From NCBI RefSeq assembly GCF_002885955.2, contig NZ_POQS01000002.1, positions 848,266 through 912,265 on the forward strand: a stretch of DNA of 64,000 nucleotides. The letters run 5' to 3'. Of the stretch, positions 51,496 through 60,482 are shown piece by piece. The notes under the pieces were generated by a model. It saw nothing but the letters and a program-made list of their open reading frames with translations, had not been told where the DNA came from and did no database searches. The first letter of the stretch is position 1. Each line of letters starts with the position of its first letter. The DNA is from Achromobacter pulmonis. GTDB taxonomy: Bacteria; Pseudomonadota; Gammaproteobacteria; Burkholderiales; Burkholderiaceae_B. The translations under genes and the position numbers were made by a program.

Positions 51496-51637
51496 TCCCC
51501 GGGGACGGGCGGCATGGCCGCCCGCTTTTTTCCGGCCGCCGCGCCCGATGCGGGCGCGGCGCGCTTTTCAGTGTCGACAGGCCCTAGAATAAGGGCAGAG
51601 CATTCGGGGACTTCCACGCACCTTTTTTCCAGCCGAT

Positions 51638-52327
51638 ATGAAAGTACTCGTAATCGAAGACGAAAAAAAACTCGCCGAGTACCTGCGGCGCGCGCTGAGC
51701 GAACATAACTATGTGGTCGACGTGGCCCAGGACGGGGTCACCGGGCTGCACCTGGTCCGCGAAGGCCAATACGACCTGGTGTTGCTGGACGTGATGCTGC
51801 CGGCGATGGACGGCTTCACCGTGCTCGCCGAGATCCGCAAGACCTGCCGCGTGCCGGTCCTGATGCTGACCGCCCGCGACAAGCTCGAAGACCGCGTCAA
51901 GGGCCTGCGCGACGGCGCCGACGACTACCTGGCCAAGCCCTTCGCCCTGTCGGAACTGCTGGCCCGCGTGCTGGCCCTGGGCCGGCGCAGCGGCCACGCT
52001 CAGGCCGAGACCGTCGGCCAGAACGTGCTGCGCATCGAGGGCCTGGAGCTGGATCTGCTACGCCGGCGCGCCACGCGCGACGGCGTGCGGCTGGACCTGA
52101 CCGCAAAAGAGTTCACGCTGCTGGCGCTGCTGATGCGCAAGCAGGGCGAAGTCCTGTCGCGCCTGGAACTGGCCGAGCAGGTGTGGGACATCAATTTCAA
52201 CAGCAACACCAACGTGGTCGAAGTCGCGATCCGGCGGCTGCGCGGCAAGGTCGACGAACCCTTCGACAAGAAGCTGCTCCATACCGTGCGCGGCATGGGG
52301 TACGTGCTGGAACCGCGGAGCGATTGA
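51638..52327 (+). CDS. OmpR-family response regulator of metal resistance (CzcR/CusR-like)
   Basis: The 229-residue protein has a receiver domain (MKVLVIEDEKKLAEYLRRAL; phosphorylation Asp in YDLVLLDVMLPAMDG; Lys in DDYLAKPFALSELLAR). A winged-helix output domain follows (LTAKEFTLLALLMRKQGEVL; VVEVAIRRLRGKVDEPFDKK). It overlaps the sensor gene start (TGATG). It probably controls the divergent czcCBA operon through the TGACA-N4-TGTCA box. Confidence 0.92.
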   Translation: MKVLVIEDEKKLAEYLRRALSEHNYVVDVAQDGVTGLHLVREGQYDLVLLDVMLPAMDGFTVLAEIRKTCRVPVLMLTARDKLEDRVKGLRDGADDYLAKPFALSELLARVLALGRRSGHAQAETVGQNVLRIEGLELDLLRRRATRDGVRLDLTAKEFTLLALLMRKQGEVLSRLELAEQVWDINFNSNTNVVEVAIRRLRGKVDEPFDKKLLHTVRGMGYVLEPRSD

Positions 52328-53694
52328 TGCCCGGGTGGCGTCCCAAGTCGCTGCGCCGCTGGCTGTCGCGCTGGCTGGCGGTCCAGACCTTCGTCGCGCT
52401 CGGGCTGGTATGCGCGGCGGTCTACTACGCGACCAACGTCAATCTGATCAACCGGCAGGACGCGCTGCTCCAGCAGAAGGTGGCGGTCGTGCGCCATCTG
52501 GTCGAGGAAAACGCCGCCAGCCAGGACACCACCCGCCTGCGGCACAAGCTGAGCGACTTCTTCTACGGCCGGCCGGACTTTTCCCTGGTGCTGGAGATCG
52601 AAGGCGAAAAGGTCTACTACGGCAGTCCGGTAGCCGGCAACGGCGACGGCACGCACGAGCGCCGCATCGCGTTCTCGCTGCCCCACCCGGGCGCGCCCGG
52701 CGACGCCCTGAACGCGGAGCTGGTGCTGGACATCAGTTCCGACCTGCGCCTGCGCCACGCCCTGGCCTGGACGCTGTTCGCCTGCGCGCTGGCCGGCGCG
52801 ATCGTGGTGGCGGCGGTGGGCACGCTGCTGGTGCGCAAGGGCCTGGCGCCGCTGGACGAACTGGCGCGGCAGGCCGCGCAACTGTCGCCCGACCGCATCG
52901 GCGAGCGCCTGGACGAAAGCGGGCAGCCCCGCGAGATCCAGCCGCTGGTGCGCCAGTTCAACGCCGTGCTGCAGCGCCTGGAGCGCGCCTACGTGCAGAT
53001 GGAAGGCTTCAACGCGGACGTCGCCCACGAGATGCGCACGCCGCTGGCGACGCTGATCGGCGAGACCGAGCTGGCGCTCAGCACCCGGCCTTCCGTGCAG
53101 GCCCTGCGCGAGACGCTGGGGTCCAACCTCGAAGAACTGCAGCGCATCGCCAGCATCGTCAACGACATGCTGTTCCTGTCGCAGGCCGACCGCGGCGCGC
53201 AGGCGCGGGGCGCGTGGCAGCGCAGCCTGGCCGAGATCGTGCGCGAAGTGACCCAGTACCACGAAGCCGAGGCGCTGGACGCCGGCGTCGAGCTGTCCGT
53301 CACGGGCGACGCCTCGGCCCTGGTCGACCGCAAGCTGTTCCAGCGGGCGGTGTCCAACCTGGTGTCCAACGCGGTGCGCTACGCCGACCGCGGCAGCGTC
53401 ATCGAAGTCGAGATCTCGCGCGGCGCGCCCGCCGACGGCGCTCCCGGCGAAGTGCTGATCGCCGTGCGCAACACCGGCGAGCCCATCGCGCAGGAACATC
53501 TGCCGCGGCTGTTCTACCGCTTCTACCGCAGCGACTCGGCGCGCGAGTTCGACGCCAACCATCATGGCCTGGGCCTGGCCATCGTCGCGGCCATCGCCCG
53601 CATGCACGGCGGACGCAGCTACGCCAGCTCGTCGCAGCGGCTCACCACCATAGGCTTCAGCATCGTGATGGCGCCGCCCGCCGGCGCCGCGTAG
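52327..53694 (+). CDS. Heavy-metal sensor histidine kinase (CusS/CzcS-like)
   Basis: The 455-residue kinase has two membrane helices (AVQTFVALGLVCAAVYYATN; LFACALAGAIVVAAVGTLLV) flanking a periplasmic sensor of about 120 residues. A HAMP region follows, then the H-box FNADVAHEMRTPLATLIGET at about residue 235, an N-box (LVSNAVRYADRG) and a G-box (HHGLGLAIVAAIARMHGG). It is coupled to its regulator. The periplasmic loop would bind metal. Confidence 0.92.
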   Translation: MPGWRPKSLRRWLSRWLAVQTFVALGLVCAAVYYATNVNLINRQDALLQQKVAVVRHLVEENAASQDTTRLRHKLSDFFYGRPDFSLVLEIEGEKVYYGSPVAGNGDGTHERRIAFSLPHPGAPGDALNAELVLDISSDLRLRHALAWTLFACALAGAIVVAAVGTLLVRKGLAPLDELARQAAQLSPDRIGERLDESGQPREIQPLVRQFNAVLQRLERAYVQMEGFNADVAHEMRTPLATLIGETELALSTRPSVQALRETLGSNLEELQRIASIVNDMLFLSQADRGAQARGAWQRSLAEIVREVTQYHEAEALDAGVELSVTGDASALVDRKLFQRAVSNLVSNAVRYADRGSVIEVEISRGAPADGAPGEVLIAVRNTGEPIAQEHLPRLFYRFYRSDSAREFDANHHGLGLAIVAAIARMHGGRSYASSSQRLTTIGFSIVMAPPAGAA

Positions 53695-53776
53695 CCGCCC
53701 ATGGCAAGATCCGGAGTCCCAGGCGCGCGCGCCGGATCTACACTGGCCGCATGTATCCGACATCCCGCGACAGACC

Positions 53777-54499
53777 ATGACCGGCAGCCTGGAAGCCCTC
53801 CACGGCGCGCTTGCGCAACAGGATTGGCAGGCCGCCACCTGCTCGCTCGACCGCCACGGCAACGCGGTGCTGCCGCGGCTGCTGGACCCGGAACAATGCC
53901 GGGCGCTGGCGGCGCTGTATCCGCGCGCCGACGGCTACCGGTCGCGCGTCGTCATGGCCCGCCACGGCTTCGGCCGCGGCGAATACAAATACTTTTCCTA
54001 TCCGCTGCCGCCGCTGGTCGAGGCCTTGCGCCATGCGCTTTATGCGCGGCTGGCGCCCGTCGCCAACCGCTGGAACCGCGAGCTGGGCATCGGCGTGCAG
54101 TATCCGCCCACGCTCGATGAATTCCTGGCGCGCTGCCACGACGCCGGCCAGCGCCTGCCCACGCCGCTGATCCTGCAGTACCGCGCCGGCGACTACAACT
54201 GCCTGCACCAGGACCTGTATGGCGAACACGTGTTTCCGCTGCAGGCCGCCATCCTGCTGTCCGAGCCGGGCGCAGACTTCAACGGCGGCGAATTCGTGAT
54301 GACGGAAACCTGCGCCGGCCGCCAGGTGGCGCAGGTGGTGCCGCTGCGCCAGGGCGACGCGCTGGTGTTCACGGTCAACCAGCGGCCCGTGCCCGGCCGG
54401 CGCGGCGGCGCCCGCCGCGCCGCCATGCGCCACGGCGTCAGCCAGCTGCTGGACGGACGCCGGCATACGCTGGGAGTGATCTTCCATGACGCGCGCTGA
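53777..54499 (+). CDS. Fe(II)/2-oxoglutarate-dependent oxygenase
   Basis: The 240-residue protein keeps the full iron triad and co-substrate ligand: LHQDLYGEHVFPLQ (HxD at about 141-143), the distal His in AAMRHGVSQL at about 218, and Arg in GRRHTLGVIFHDA. GGEFVMTETCAG precedes the second half. It resembles prolyl-hydroxylase/AlkB-like proteins. It overlaps the next gene, a diverged paralogue, by 14 bases. The substrate is unknown. Confidence 0.85.
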   Translation: MTGSLEALHGALAQQDWQAATCSLDRHGNAVLPRLLDPEQCRALAALYPRADGYRSRVVMARHGFGRGEYKYFSYPLPPLVEALRHALYARLAPVANRWNRELGIGVQYPPTLDEFLARCHDAGQRLPTPLILQYRAGDYNCLHQDLYGEHVFPLQAAILLSEPGADFNGGEFVMTETCAGRQVAQVVPLRQGDALVFTVNQRPVPGRRGGARRAAMRHGVSQLLDGRRHTLGVIFHDAR

Positions 54500-55256
54500 C
54501 GCCGTGCAGGCCGAACTGCCGCTGCATGCGGCGGACGGCCCCGCCCCGCGGATCGAACTGGCCGGCGCAGCGCCGGCCATCGACGCGCTGGACTGGGACG
54601 CCATCGCCGCGCAGCTCGACGCGCAAGGCTATGCCCTGCTGCCGGGATGGCTGGCGGCCCCGCAGGCGCGCGCACTGCGCGCGGCGACGGCCGGCCTGCG
54701 GCGCACGGACTTGGCCCGCGAGGACCTGGGCCTGGGCGAACGCTACGTATTCGCGGCGGAGCCGCCGGCGCCGCTGGCGGCGTGGCGCGAGGCGCTGTAC
54801 CGCCACCTGGTCCCCATCGCCAACCGCTGGAACGCGCGCATGGATTGCGCGCAGCGCTACCCGGACGAGCTGGCGCAATTCCTGCATCGCGGGCGGCGGG
54901 CGGGGCAGAGCCGCGCGCAGTCCTGCCTGAACCTGCTGCGCACGGACGGCTACATGGCGCTGCAGCGGCACGACGCCGGCGCGCACGTGTTTCCGCTGCA
55001 ATGCATCGCGCTGCTGTCCGAACCGGACGAGGAATTCACCGGCGGCGAGTTCGTGATGACGGAGCAGCGCCCGCGCATGCAGACGCGGCCCATGGTGCTG
55101 CCGCTGCGCCTGGGCGACGCGGCGCTGATCGCCACGGCGCAGCGGCCGGTCAGCGGCGCGCGCGGCGACTACCGGGTCAGCCTCAAGCACGCCATCAGCC
55201 GCGTTCGCAGCGGCGAGCGCGCCGGGCTGGAACTGTTGTTCCACGACGCGCCCTGA
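54486..55256 (+). CDS. 2OG-oxygenase paralogue with degenerate iron-binding site
   Basis: The 256-residue protein aligns along its length with the gene before it (NRWNARMDCAQRYPDELAQF; GAHVFPLQCIALLSEPDEEF; TGGEFVMTEQ). The HxD motif is lost, because LHQD of the paralogue becomes LQRHD, putting Gln at the His position and His at the Asp position. The distal His (LKHAISRV) is kept. It has probably lost catalysis or binds metal differently and may act as a partner subunit. Confidence 0.8.
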   Translation: MTRADAVQAELPLHAADGPAPRIELAGAAPAIDALDWDAIAAQLDAQGYALLPGWLAAPQARALRAATAGLRRTDLAREDLGLGERYVFAAEPPAPLAAWREALYRHLVPIANRWNARMDCAQRYPDELAQFLHRGRRAGQSRAQSCLNLLRTDGYMALQRHDAGAHVFPLQCIALLSEPDEEFTGGEFVMTEQRPRMQTRPMVLPLRLGDAALIATAQRPVSGARGDYRVSLKHAISRVRSGERAGLELLFHDAP

Positions 55257-55271
55257 CCCGCCGCCGGCGCG

Positions 55272-56777
55272 TCAATCCTCTTCGACGAAGGCCTCTTGGC
55301 GCTTCTTGCGGATGTTGGGCAGCGCCACCAGCACCACCAGCACCACCGCCGCTCCCAGCAGCGAGGCCGAAAGCGGCCGTTCCACGAAGGTCAGGAAATC
55401 CCCGCGCGACAGCAGCAGCGCGCGGCGGAAGTTCTCTTCCATCATGGGCCCCAGCACCAGGCCCAGCAGCAGCGGCGCGCCTTCGCACTTCAGCTTGCTC
55501 CAGACATAGCCCACCACGCCGAAGACCGCCGTCATGTAGAGATCGAAGGTGTTGTAGTTCAGCGAATACACGCCGATGGTGCAGAACACCAGGATGGCCG
55601 GAAACAGAATGCGGTAAGGCACTTTCAGCAGCTTGACCCACAGCCCCACCAGCGGCAGGTTCAGCACCACCAGCATCAGGTTGCCGATCCACATCGAGGC
55701 GATCAGCCCCCAGAACAGGTCCGGATGGCTGGTCATGACCTGCGGACCGGGCTGGATGTTGTGGATGGTCATGGCCCCGACCATCAGCGCCATGACCGCA
55801 TTGCCGGGAATGCCCAGCGTCAGCAGCGGAATGAAGGACGTCTGGGCGCCCGCGTTATTGGCCGACTCCGGTCCCGCCAGGCCGGCCGGATGGCCCTTGC
55901 CGAAGCGTTCCGGCTCGCGCGAGAGCTTTTTCTCCAGCGTGTAGGACGCGAAGGCCGACAGCACCGAGCCGCCGCCCGGCAGGATGCCCAGCATCGAGCC
56001 GACCGCCGTGCCGCGCACGATGGCCGGCGCGGCTTCGCGCATTTCCTGCTTGTTCGGATACAGCGAGCCGACCTTGTCGGTGATCTCGACGCGCTTGTCC
56101 TTGAGCTCCAGGTTGTTCATGATTTCGGCGAAACCGAACACCCCCATGGCGACGATGGCGAAGTTGATGCCGTCCTGCAGTTCCGGGATGCCGAAATCGT
56201 AGCGGGCGACGCCGGAGTTCACGTCCGTGCCCACCAGGCCCAGCAGCAGGCCCAGCAGGATCATGCAGATCGCCTTGATCAGCGCGCCGGAGGCCAGCAC
56301 CACGGCGCCGACCAGGCCCAGGCACATCAGCGAGAAGTACTCGGCCGGGCCGAACTTGAACGCGACCTCGGCCAGCGGCGGCGCGAACGCCGCGATCAGC
56401 ATGGTGGCCACGGTGCCGGCGAAGAAGGAGCCGACGGCGGCCAGCGACAGCGCCGCCCCGCCACGCCCGTTGCGCGCCATCTGGTGGCCGTCCAGCACGG
56501 TGACCACGGCCGATGTCTCGCCTGGCAGGTTGACCAGGATGGCGGTGGTGGACCCGCCATACTGCGTGCCGTAGTAGATGCCGGCCAGCATGATCAGGCC
56601 GGCGACCGGCGGCAGCACGTAAGTGATCGGCAGCAGCATGGCGATCGTGGGCACCGGCCCCAGCCCGGGCAGCACGCCCACCAGCGTGCCCAGCACGCAG
56701 CCCAGCAGCGCATACAGCAGGTTCTCCGGCGTGAACGCCACGGAGAACCCCTGCATGAGGTGTTCTAGCAATTCCAT
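55272..56777 (-). CDS. tctA: TctA-family tripartite transporter large permease
   Basis: The 501-residue protein has about 12 membrane helices and the TctA signatures GVLPGLGPVPTIAMLLPITY near the N-terminus and GILPGGGSVLSAFASYTLEK mid-way. No tctB or tctC-type receptor lies beside it. A Bug receptor is encoded 14 kb away, so receptors may be shared. It is convergent with the oxygenase pair. Confidence 0.92.
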   Translation of the reverse strand: MELLEHLMQGFSVAFTPENLLYALLGCVLGTLVGVLPGLGPVPTIAMLLPITYVLPPVAGLIMLAGIYYGTQYGGSTTAILVNLPGETSAVVTVLDGHQMARNGRGGAALSLAAVGSFFAGTVATMLIAAFAPPLAEVAFKFGPAEYFSLMCLGLVGAVVLASGALIKAICMILLGLLLGLVGTDVNSGVARYDFGIPELQDGINFAIVAMGVFGFAEIMNNLELKDKRVEITDKVGSLYPNKQEMREAAPAIVRGTAVGSMLGILPGGGSVLSAFASYTLEKKLSREPERFGKGHPAGLAGPESANNAGAQTSFIPLLTLGIPGNAVMALMVGAMTIHNIQPGPQVMTSHPDLFWGLIASMWIGNLMLVVLNLPLVGLWVKLLKVPYRILFPAILVFCTIGVYSLNYNTFDLYMTAVFGVVGYVWSKLKCEGAPLLLGLVLGPMMEENFRRALLLSRGDFLTFVERPLSASLLGAAVVLVVLVALPNIRKKRQEAFVEED

Positions 56778-56941
56778 CCCCGCTCCTTCATTCGCTTAAA
56801 TCAAGCTGAAAAGATCGTAATACGATATCAAAACCAGAGGAATCCGGGTTTTTCCCAGGCGGCGCCCGGCTGCGGGTATGCGAGTTGCTCGCCAGGCGGG
56901 CGACGGCAATACGGCCGTCCCTGCACTAAGGAGCGTCACTC

Positions 56942-57262
56942 ATGGTCAGACCATCCCTACTCCAAGGCCTGGGCGCGGCAATGCTGGCCCTGGCGCTGGG
57001 CGGCTGCGCGGCCCAGGACGGGCAGCGCAGTACCGGCCAGTACACCGACGACGTCGCCACCACCGCGCGCGTGCGCGAGGCGCTGGTGAAAACGCCCAAC
57101 CTGAGGTCGAACACCATCCAGGTGGAAACCTACCGCGGCGTGGTCCAGCTCAGCGGCTTCGCCGACAACGAAGACAGCGCGGCCTCCGCCGTGGGCGCGG
57201 CGCGCGGCGTGGCGGGCGTGAAGGAGATCCGCAACAACATCCAGATACGCAATCCCCAATAG
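56942..57262 (+). CDS. BON-domain lipoprotein
   Basis: The 106-residue protein has a lipoprotein signal (LGAAMLALALGGCAAQD, lipobox LGGC). One BON domain follows (DVATTARVREALVKTPNLRS; VVQLSGFADNEDSAASAVG; VKEIRNNIQIRN). Such OsmY/DolP-like proteins sit in the periplasm on membranes and respond to envelope stress. AAGGAG lies just before the ATG. It begins a run of small stress-type genes. Confidence 0.88.
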   Translation: MVRPSLLQGLGAAMLALALGGCAAQDGQRSTGQYTDDVATTARVREALVKTPNLRSNTIQVETYRGVVQLSGFADNEDSAASAVGAARGVAGVKEIRNNIQIRNPQ

Positions 57263-57317
57263 CGCGGCACGGCGCTTGCTGCCTGCGCGATGGACCCAGC
57301 CTATCCGGAGACCCGCC

Positions 57318-57593
57318 ATGCCCCGAACGCCCGCCCCCTCCCTGCCAGACCCCGAGATCGAAGAATCCGGCCGGCCCGACCTGGGGCCCAGCGATTCGTC
57401 GGACTCGGCCAGCGACCTGCCGCGCGAGCTGGTCCATACCGACAGCGACGCGCAAGGCACGGGCGATCGCGAAAGCGCCAATCCGCGCGACCGCGGCCAT
57501 GAAGGCGCGGACATCGAGACCGACCACGTCACCGACGCGGAGCGCGCCGGCGTGTCGCGCCGCCCGCCCGATCCGGTGCGCAACGGCGGCTAG
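57318..57593 (+). CDS. Hydrophilic low-complexity protein
   Basis: The 91-residue protein (MPRTPAPSLPDPEIEESGRP) is rich in Asp, Ser, Pro and Arg, lacks hydrophobic segments and appears intrinsically disordered. The ATG at 57318 has CCGGAGACC before it. It lies 10 bases before pncC. Family unknown; disordered stress proteins have this look. Confidence 0.6.
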   Translation: MPRTPAPSLPDPEIEESGRPDLGPSDSSDSASDLPRELVHTDSDAQGTGDRESANPRDRGHEGADIETDHVTDAERAGVSRRPPDPVRNGG

Positions 57594-57603
57594 CGCGGCC
57601 GCC

Positions 57604-58113
57604 ATGGATACGATCGAACGCGTCGCCGTCTTCATGCGCGAGCACGCGCTGACGCTGGTTACCGCCGAGTCGTGCACCGCCGGGCTGATCGCGGCCACGC
57701 TGGCCGACGTGCCCGGGGCCGGCTCGCTGCTCGATTGCGCGTTCGTGGTCTATACGCCCGAGGCCAAGATGCGCTGCCTGGGCGTATCGGCGCGCACGCT
57801 GGCGCGGCACAACCTGACCAGCGAGGCGGTGGCCAGGGAAATGGCGCTGGGCGCCGCGCAGCGCAGCCCGGCGCGGGTGGCCATCTCGAACACCGGCGTC
57901 ACCGACGGCATAGATGGCGAGATCCCCGCCGGCACGCAGTGCTTCGCGTGGGTATTCAAGGCTGGCGGGGCCGATGCGGCGCCGGCCGTGCGCACCGAAA
58001 CCCGGCGCTTCGACGGCAGCCGCAACGCCATCCGCGAGGCCAGCGCCCGCTACGCCCTGGTCCGGCTGGCCGAGCACTACGCCGAACTGGTTGGAGCCGC
58101 CCCGCCGCGCTGA
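57604..58113 (+). CDS. pncC: Nicotinamide-nucleotide amidase (CinA C-terminal type)
   Basis: The 169-residue protein matches stand-alone CinA C-terminal domains: LTLVTAESCTAGLIAATLAD, then AFVVYTPEAKMRCLGVSART and ARVAISNTGVTDGIDGEIPA. The Ser of ESCTAG is the nucleophile for deamidating NMN in pyridine nucleotide salvage. Some substitutions (YTPEAK for YSNEAK) suggest a paralogue rather than the main PncC. Confidence 0.85.
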   Translation: MDTIERVAVFMREHALTLVTAESCTAGLIAATLADVPGAGSLLDCAFVVYTPEAKMRCLGVSARTLARHNLTSEAVAREMALGAAQRSPARVAISNTGVTDGIDGEIPAGTQCFAWVFKAGGADAAPAVRTETRRFDGSRNAIREASARYALVRLAEHYAELVGAAPPR

Positions 58114-58202
58114 AGCGCGGACGCCTCCAGGCACAGCGATTGCTGGCCTTTCGGCGGCACTCCTGTCCCAACGGCGCACTGCGCCCTCATATGGAGGTTC
58201 AC

Positions 58203-58763
58203 ATGAAAACCCGCCACCTGACAGCCACCCTTCTCGCCTCGCTGACGCTGGCCGCGGCCCACGCGGCGCAGGCGCAGACCGCGCCCACGGCCCCGCCGAC
58301 GGCGCCGGAAGCCAGGCTGGACAGCGCCGACCGCGATTTCCTGGAAAACGCGGCCCAGGCCGGCAACCTGGAAATCGCCGGCAGCAAGCTTGCCCTCGAA
58401 AAAGCCCAGGACCCGGACGTCAAGGCGTTCGCCCAGAAGATGATCGACGAGCATGGCAAGGCCGGCCAGGAACTGGCCACGCTGGCCAAGAGCAAGGGCT
58501 ACGACGCCCCGACCGATCCCTCGCTGGTGCAGCAGGCCAAGCTCAAGGCGCTGGGCCTGCGCGACGACAGCTTCGACAAGGCTTACGTCGATGAAATCGG
58601 CGTCTCCGCGCACCAGGACGCGGTCAAGGAGTTCGAGGAGGCCTCCAACGAGGCGAAGGACCCGGACGTCAAGCAGTTCGCCACGCAGACCCTGCCGGTC
58701 CTCCAGCAGCACCTCGAAGCCGCGCAAGCCCTGCAGCAGCGCTTCAACGCCGCCAAGAAGTAA
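58203..58763 (+). CDS. DUF4142 periplasmic four-helix protein
   Basis: The 186-residue protein has a signal peptide (LLASLTLAAAHAAQAQ) and a ferritin-like DUF4142 domain: DRDFLENAAQAGNLEIAGSK, then DVKAFAQKMIDEHGKAGQEL, which repeats as DVKQFATQTLPVLQQHLEAA. These proteins are linked to envelope stress and low pH. It follows pncC after 89 bases. Confidence 0.88.
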   Translation: MKTRHLTATLLASLTLAAAHAAQAQTAPTAPPTAPEARLDSADRDFLENAAQAGNLEIAGSKLALEKAQDPDVKAFAQKMIDEHGKAGQELATLAKSKGYDAPTDPSLVQQAKLKALGLRDDSFDKAYVDEIGVSAHQDAVKEFEEASNEAKDPDVKQFATQTLPVLQQHLEAAQALQQRFNAAKK

Positions 58764-58853
58764 GCGCCGGTCCGGCCGGACCGCTTCCATGGGGAAGCGC
58801 CGGCGCGCGGACAGCGGGCGTGAATGACAACGGGCTAGCCGCGGGACACGTAT

Positions 58854-59087
58854 ATGGATCGTGAGGAACTACTGGCACAGATGATCGCCACCCCAGCGGC
58901 CGATCGGAGCTTTCATGAATGGCCCGAGGTGCTGGCCAATTACGCCCAGTGCCTGGCGCAGCTCGCCCCCAGGCTGCGGCCCGAGGAGCTGGACAGCCTG
59001 GTGCAGGCCGGCGCGGACTTCTATCGCACGCTGGCCCGCGCCGAACAATACCGGCGCACCTCCGTATGGGATGAACCGCCCGGCTGA
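58854..59087 (+). CDS. Small conserved-looking hypothetical protein
   Basis: A 77-residue helical protein (MDREELLAQMIATPAADRSF, then LRPEELDSLVQAGADFYRTL) without signal or membrane segments. Reading codon use and position in the stress-gene run support a real gene. The short gap before it (58764-58853) shows a GC inverted repeat and no gene. Function unknown. Confidence 0.6.
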   Translation: MDREELLAQMIATPAADRSFHEWPEVLANYAQCLAQLAPRLRPEELDSLVQAGADFYRTLARAEQYRRTSVWDEPPG

Positions 59088-59094
59088 CCGCGGC

Positions 59095-59298
59095 CTAGAA
59101 CCTGCGGCGGTAGGCCTGCTGCACATATTGCCTCAGCTCCGCCTCGGTCGAGGACGCTTCAGCCGCCTGCTCCTCCGGGACCAGCAGGCGGCGGGCGGCT
59201 TTGAGCGTGCGCTGCGCCCTGCGTTCGCCCTCGCTCAGGTCGACGGCGTCGGCGGCGGGCGGGGCCGTCGCATTGTGCTCGAGTGGGTTCATGGCCAT
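59095..59298 (-). CDS. Small hypothetical protein convergent with the 58,854 gene
   Basis: The 67-residue frame begins MAMNPLEHNATAPPAADAVD after a GGAGC site and ends RQYVQQAYRRRF. It is helical and charged (LSEGERRAQRTLKAARRLLV). A second ATG lies six bases in. It is divergent from the MscS gene. No family is recognised. Confidence 0.55.
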   Translation of the reverse strand: MAMNPLEHNATAPPAADAVDLSEGERRAQRTLKAARRLLVPEEQAAEASSTEAELRQYVQQAYRRRF

Positions 59299-59396
59299 GC
59301 TCCGAACGGCGGGAATGCCGCTTTCGTGCGCAACAGCAAGCCGCATGCCCGCCCGCGCCCCGCCCCGGCGGCACGGCGCTTGCTGCGCCGACGGGC

Positions 59397-60482
59397 ATGT
59401 ACGCAGACTGGCTTTCCGGCATCCCGGCATTTTCCGATCATCCGCTGTTGCGCTGGGCCTTCGCTCTCACGCTGGGCGCGGCGCTGTTCTTCGCGATCGG
59501 CGCGGCGCTGCGCCTGCTGCGCGCCCGCCTGCAGCGGCCCGCCGCCAGGCCGCTGATGCGCGCCGTGGCCCAGGTTCTGCAGCGCACCAGCCATTTCGTG
59601 CTGCTGGTGATGGCGATACTGATCAGCGCCGAAATCGCCGCCGCGCCCATGCCCTGGAGCGGCCGCAACGCCCAGCACCTGTGGTTCGTGGTGCTGGCCC
59701 TGCAGCTCGCGCTGTGGCTGGACCGGGCGGTGGACGTGGGGCTGGAGCAGGCGCTGGCCTCGCGCGGACAGGTCAATACCGTCACGGCCACGCTGTTCCG
59801 CTTTCTGCTGCGCACGCTGGTGTGGATCGTCGCCCTGCTGGCCATGCTGGACAACCTCGGGGTCAACATCACGGCGCTGGTGGCCAGCCTGGGCATAGGC
59901 GGCGTGGCGGTCGCACTGGCCGTGCAGACCATACTGAGCGACCTGTTCGCGTCGATTTCGATCGGGCTGGACAAGCCCTTCGAGGCGGGCGACTTCATCG
60001 TGTTCGGCCAGGTCGCCGGCAGCATCGAGCACGTCGGCCTGAAGACCACCCGCATCCGCAGCCTGGGCGGCGAGCAGATCGTCTGCTCCAACACCGAGCT
60101 GCTCAAGCAGACGATCCAGAATTACAAACGCATGCAGCAACGGCGCATCGTCTTTACCGTGCGCGTCACCTACCAGACGGACGTGGAGCGCGCGGCCGCG
60201 GTGCCCGGCCTGATACGCGCGCAGATCGAGCGCCAGCCGGACACCCGCTTCGACCGCGCGCACCTGGCGCGCTTCGGCGACAACGCGCTGGAGTACGAAG
60301 CCGTCTATTACGTGATGACGGCCGACTACAACCGCTACATGGATATCCAGCAGGAGATCAACCTGGGCATCATGCGCGAGCTGGAGGCCGCGGACATCGC
60401 GCTGGCGCTGCCCGAGCGCCTGGTACACATAACGAGGCAGGGCGGCCCCGCCGCCCCGCCGCAACCGCCTGCCTACCAATAG
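59397..60482 (+). CDS. MscS-family mechanosensitive channel
   Basis: The ATG at 59397 gives 361 residues: four to five membrane helices and then the pore helix with the Gly/Ala pattern NITALVASLGIGGVAVALAV, followed by the beta domain start FASISIGLDKPFEAGDFIVF and FGQVAGSIEHVGLKTTRIRS. The longer frame start is rejected because it would overlap the divergent gene. It relieves turgor on osmotic downshock. Confidence 0.9.
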   Translation: MYADWLSGIPAFSDHPLLRWAFALTLGAALFFAIGAALRLLRARLQRPAARPLMRAVAQVLQRTSHFVLLVMAILISAEIAAAPMPWSGRNAQHLWFVVLALQLALWLDRAVDVGLEQALASRGQVNTVTATLFRFLLRTLVWIVALLAMLDNLGVNITALVASLGIGGVAVALAVQTILSDLFASISIGLDKPFEAGDFIVFGQVAGSIEHVGLKTTRIRSLGGEQIVCSNTELLKQTIQNYKRMQQRRIVFTVRVTYQTDVERAAAVPGLIRAQIERQPDTRFDRAHLARFGDNALEYEAVYYVMTADYNRYMDIQQEINLGIMRELEAADIALALPERLVHITRQGGPAAPPQPPAYQ

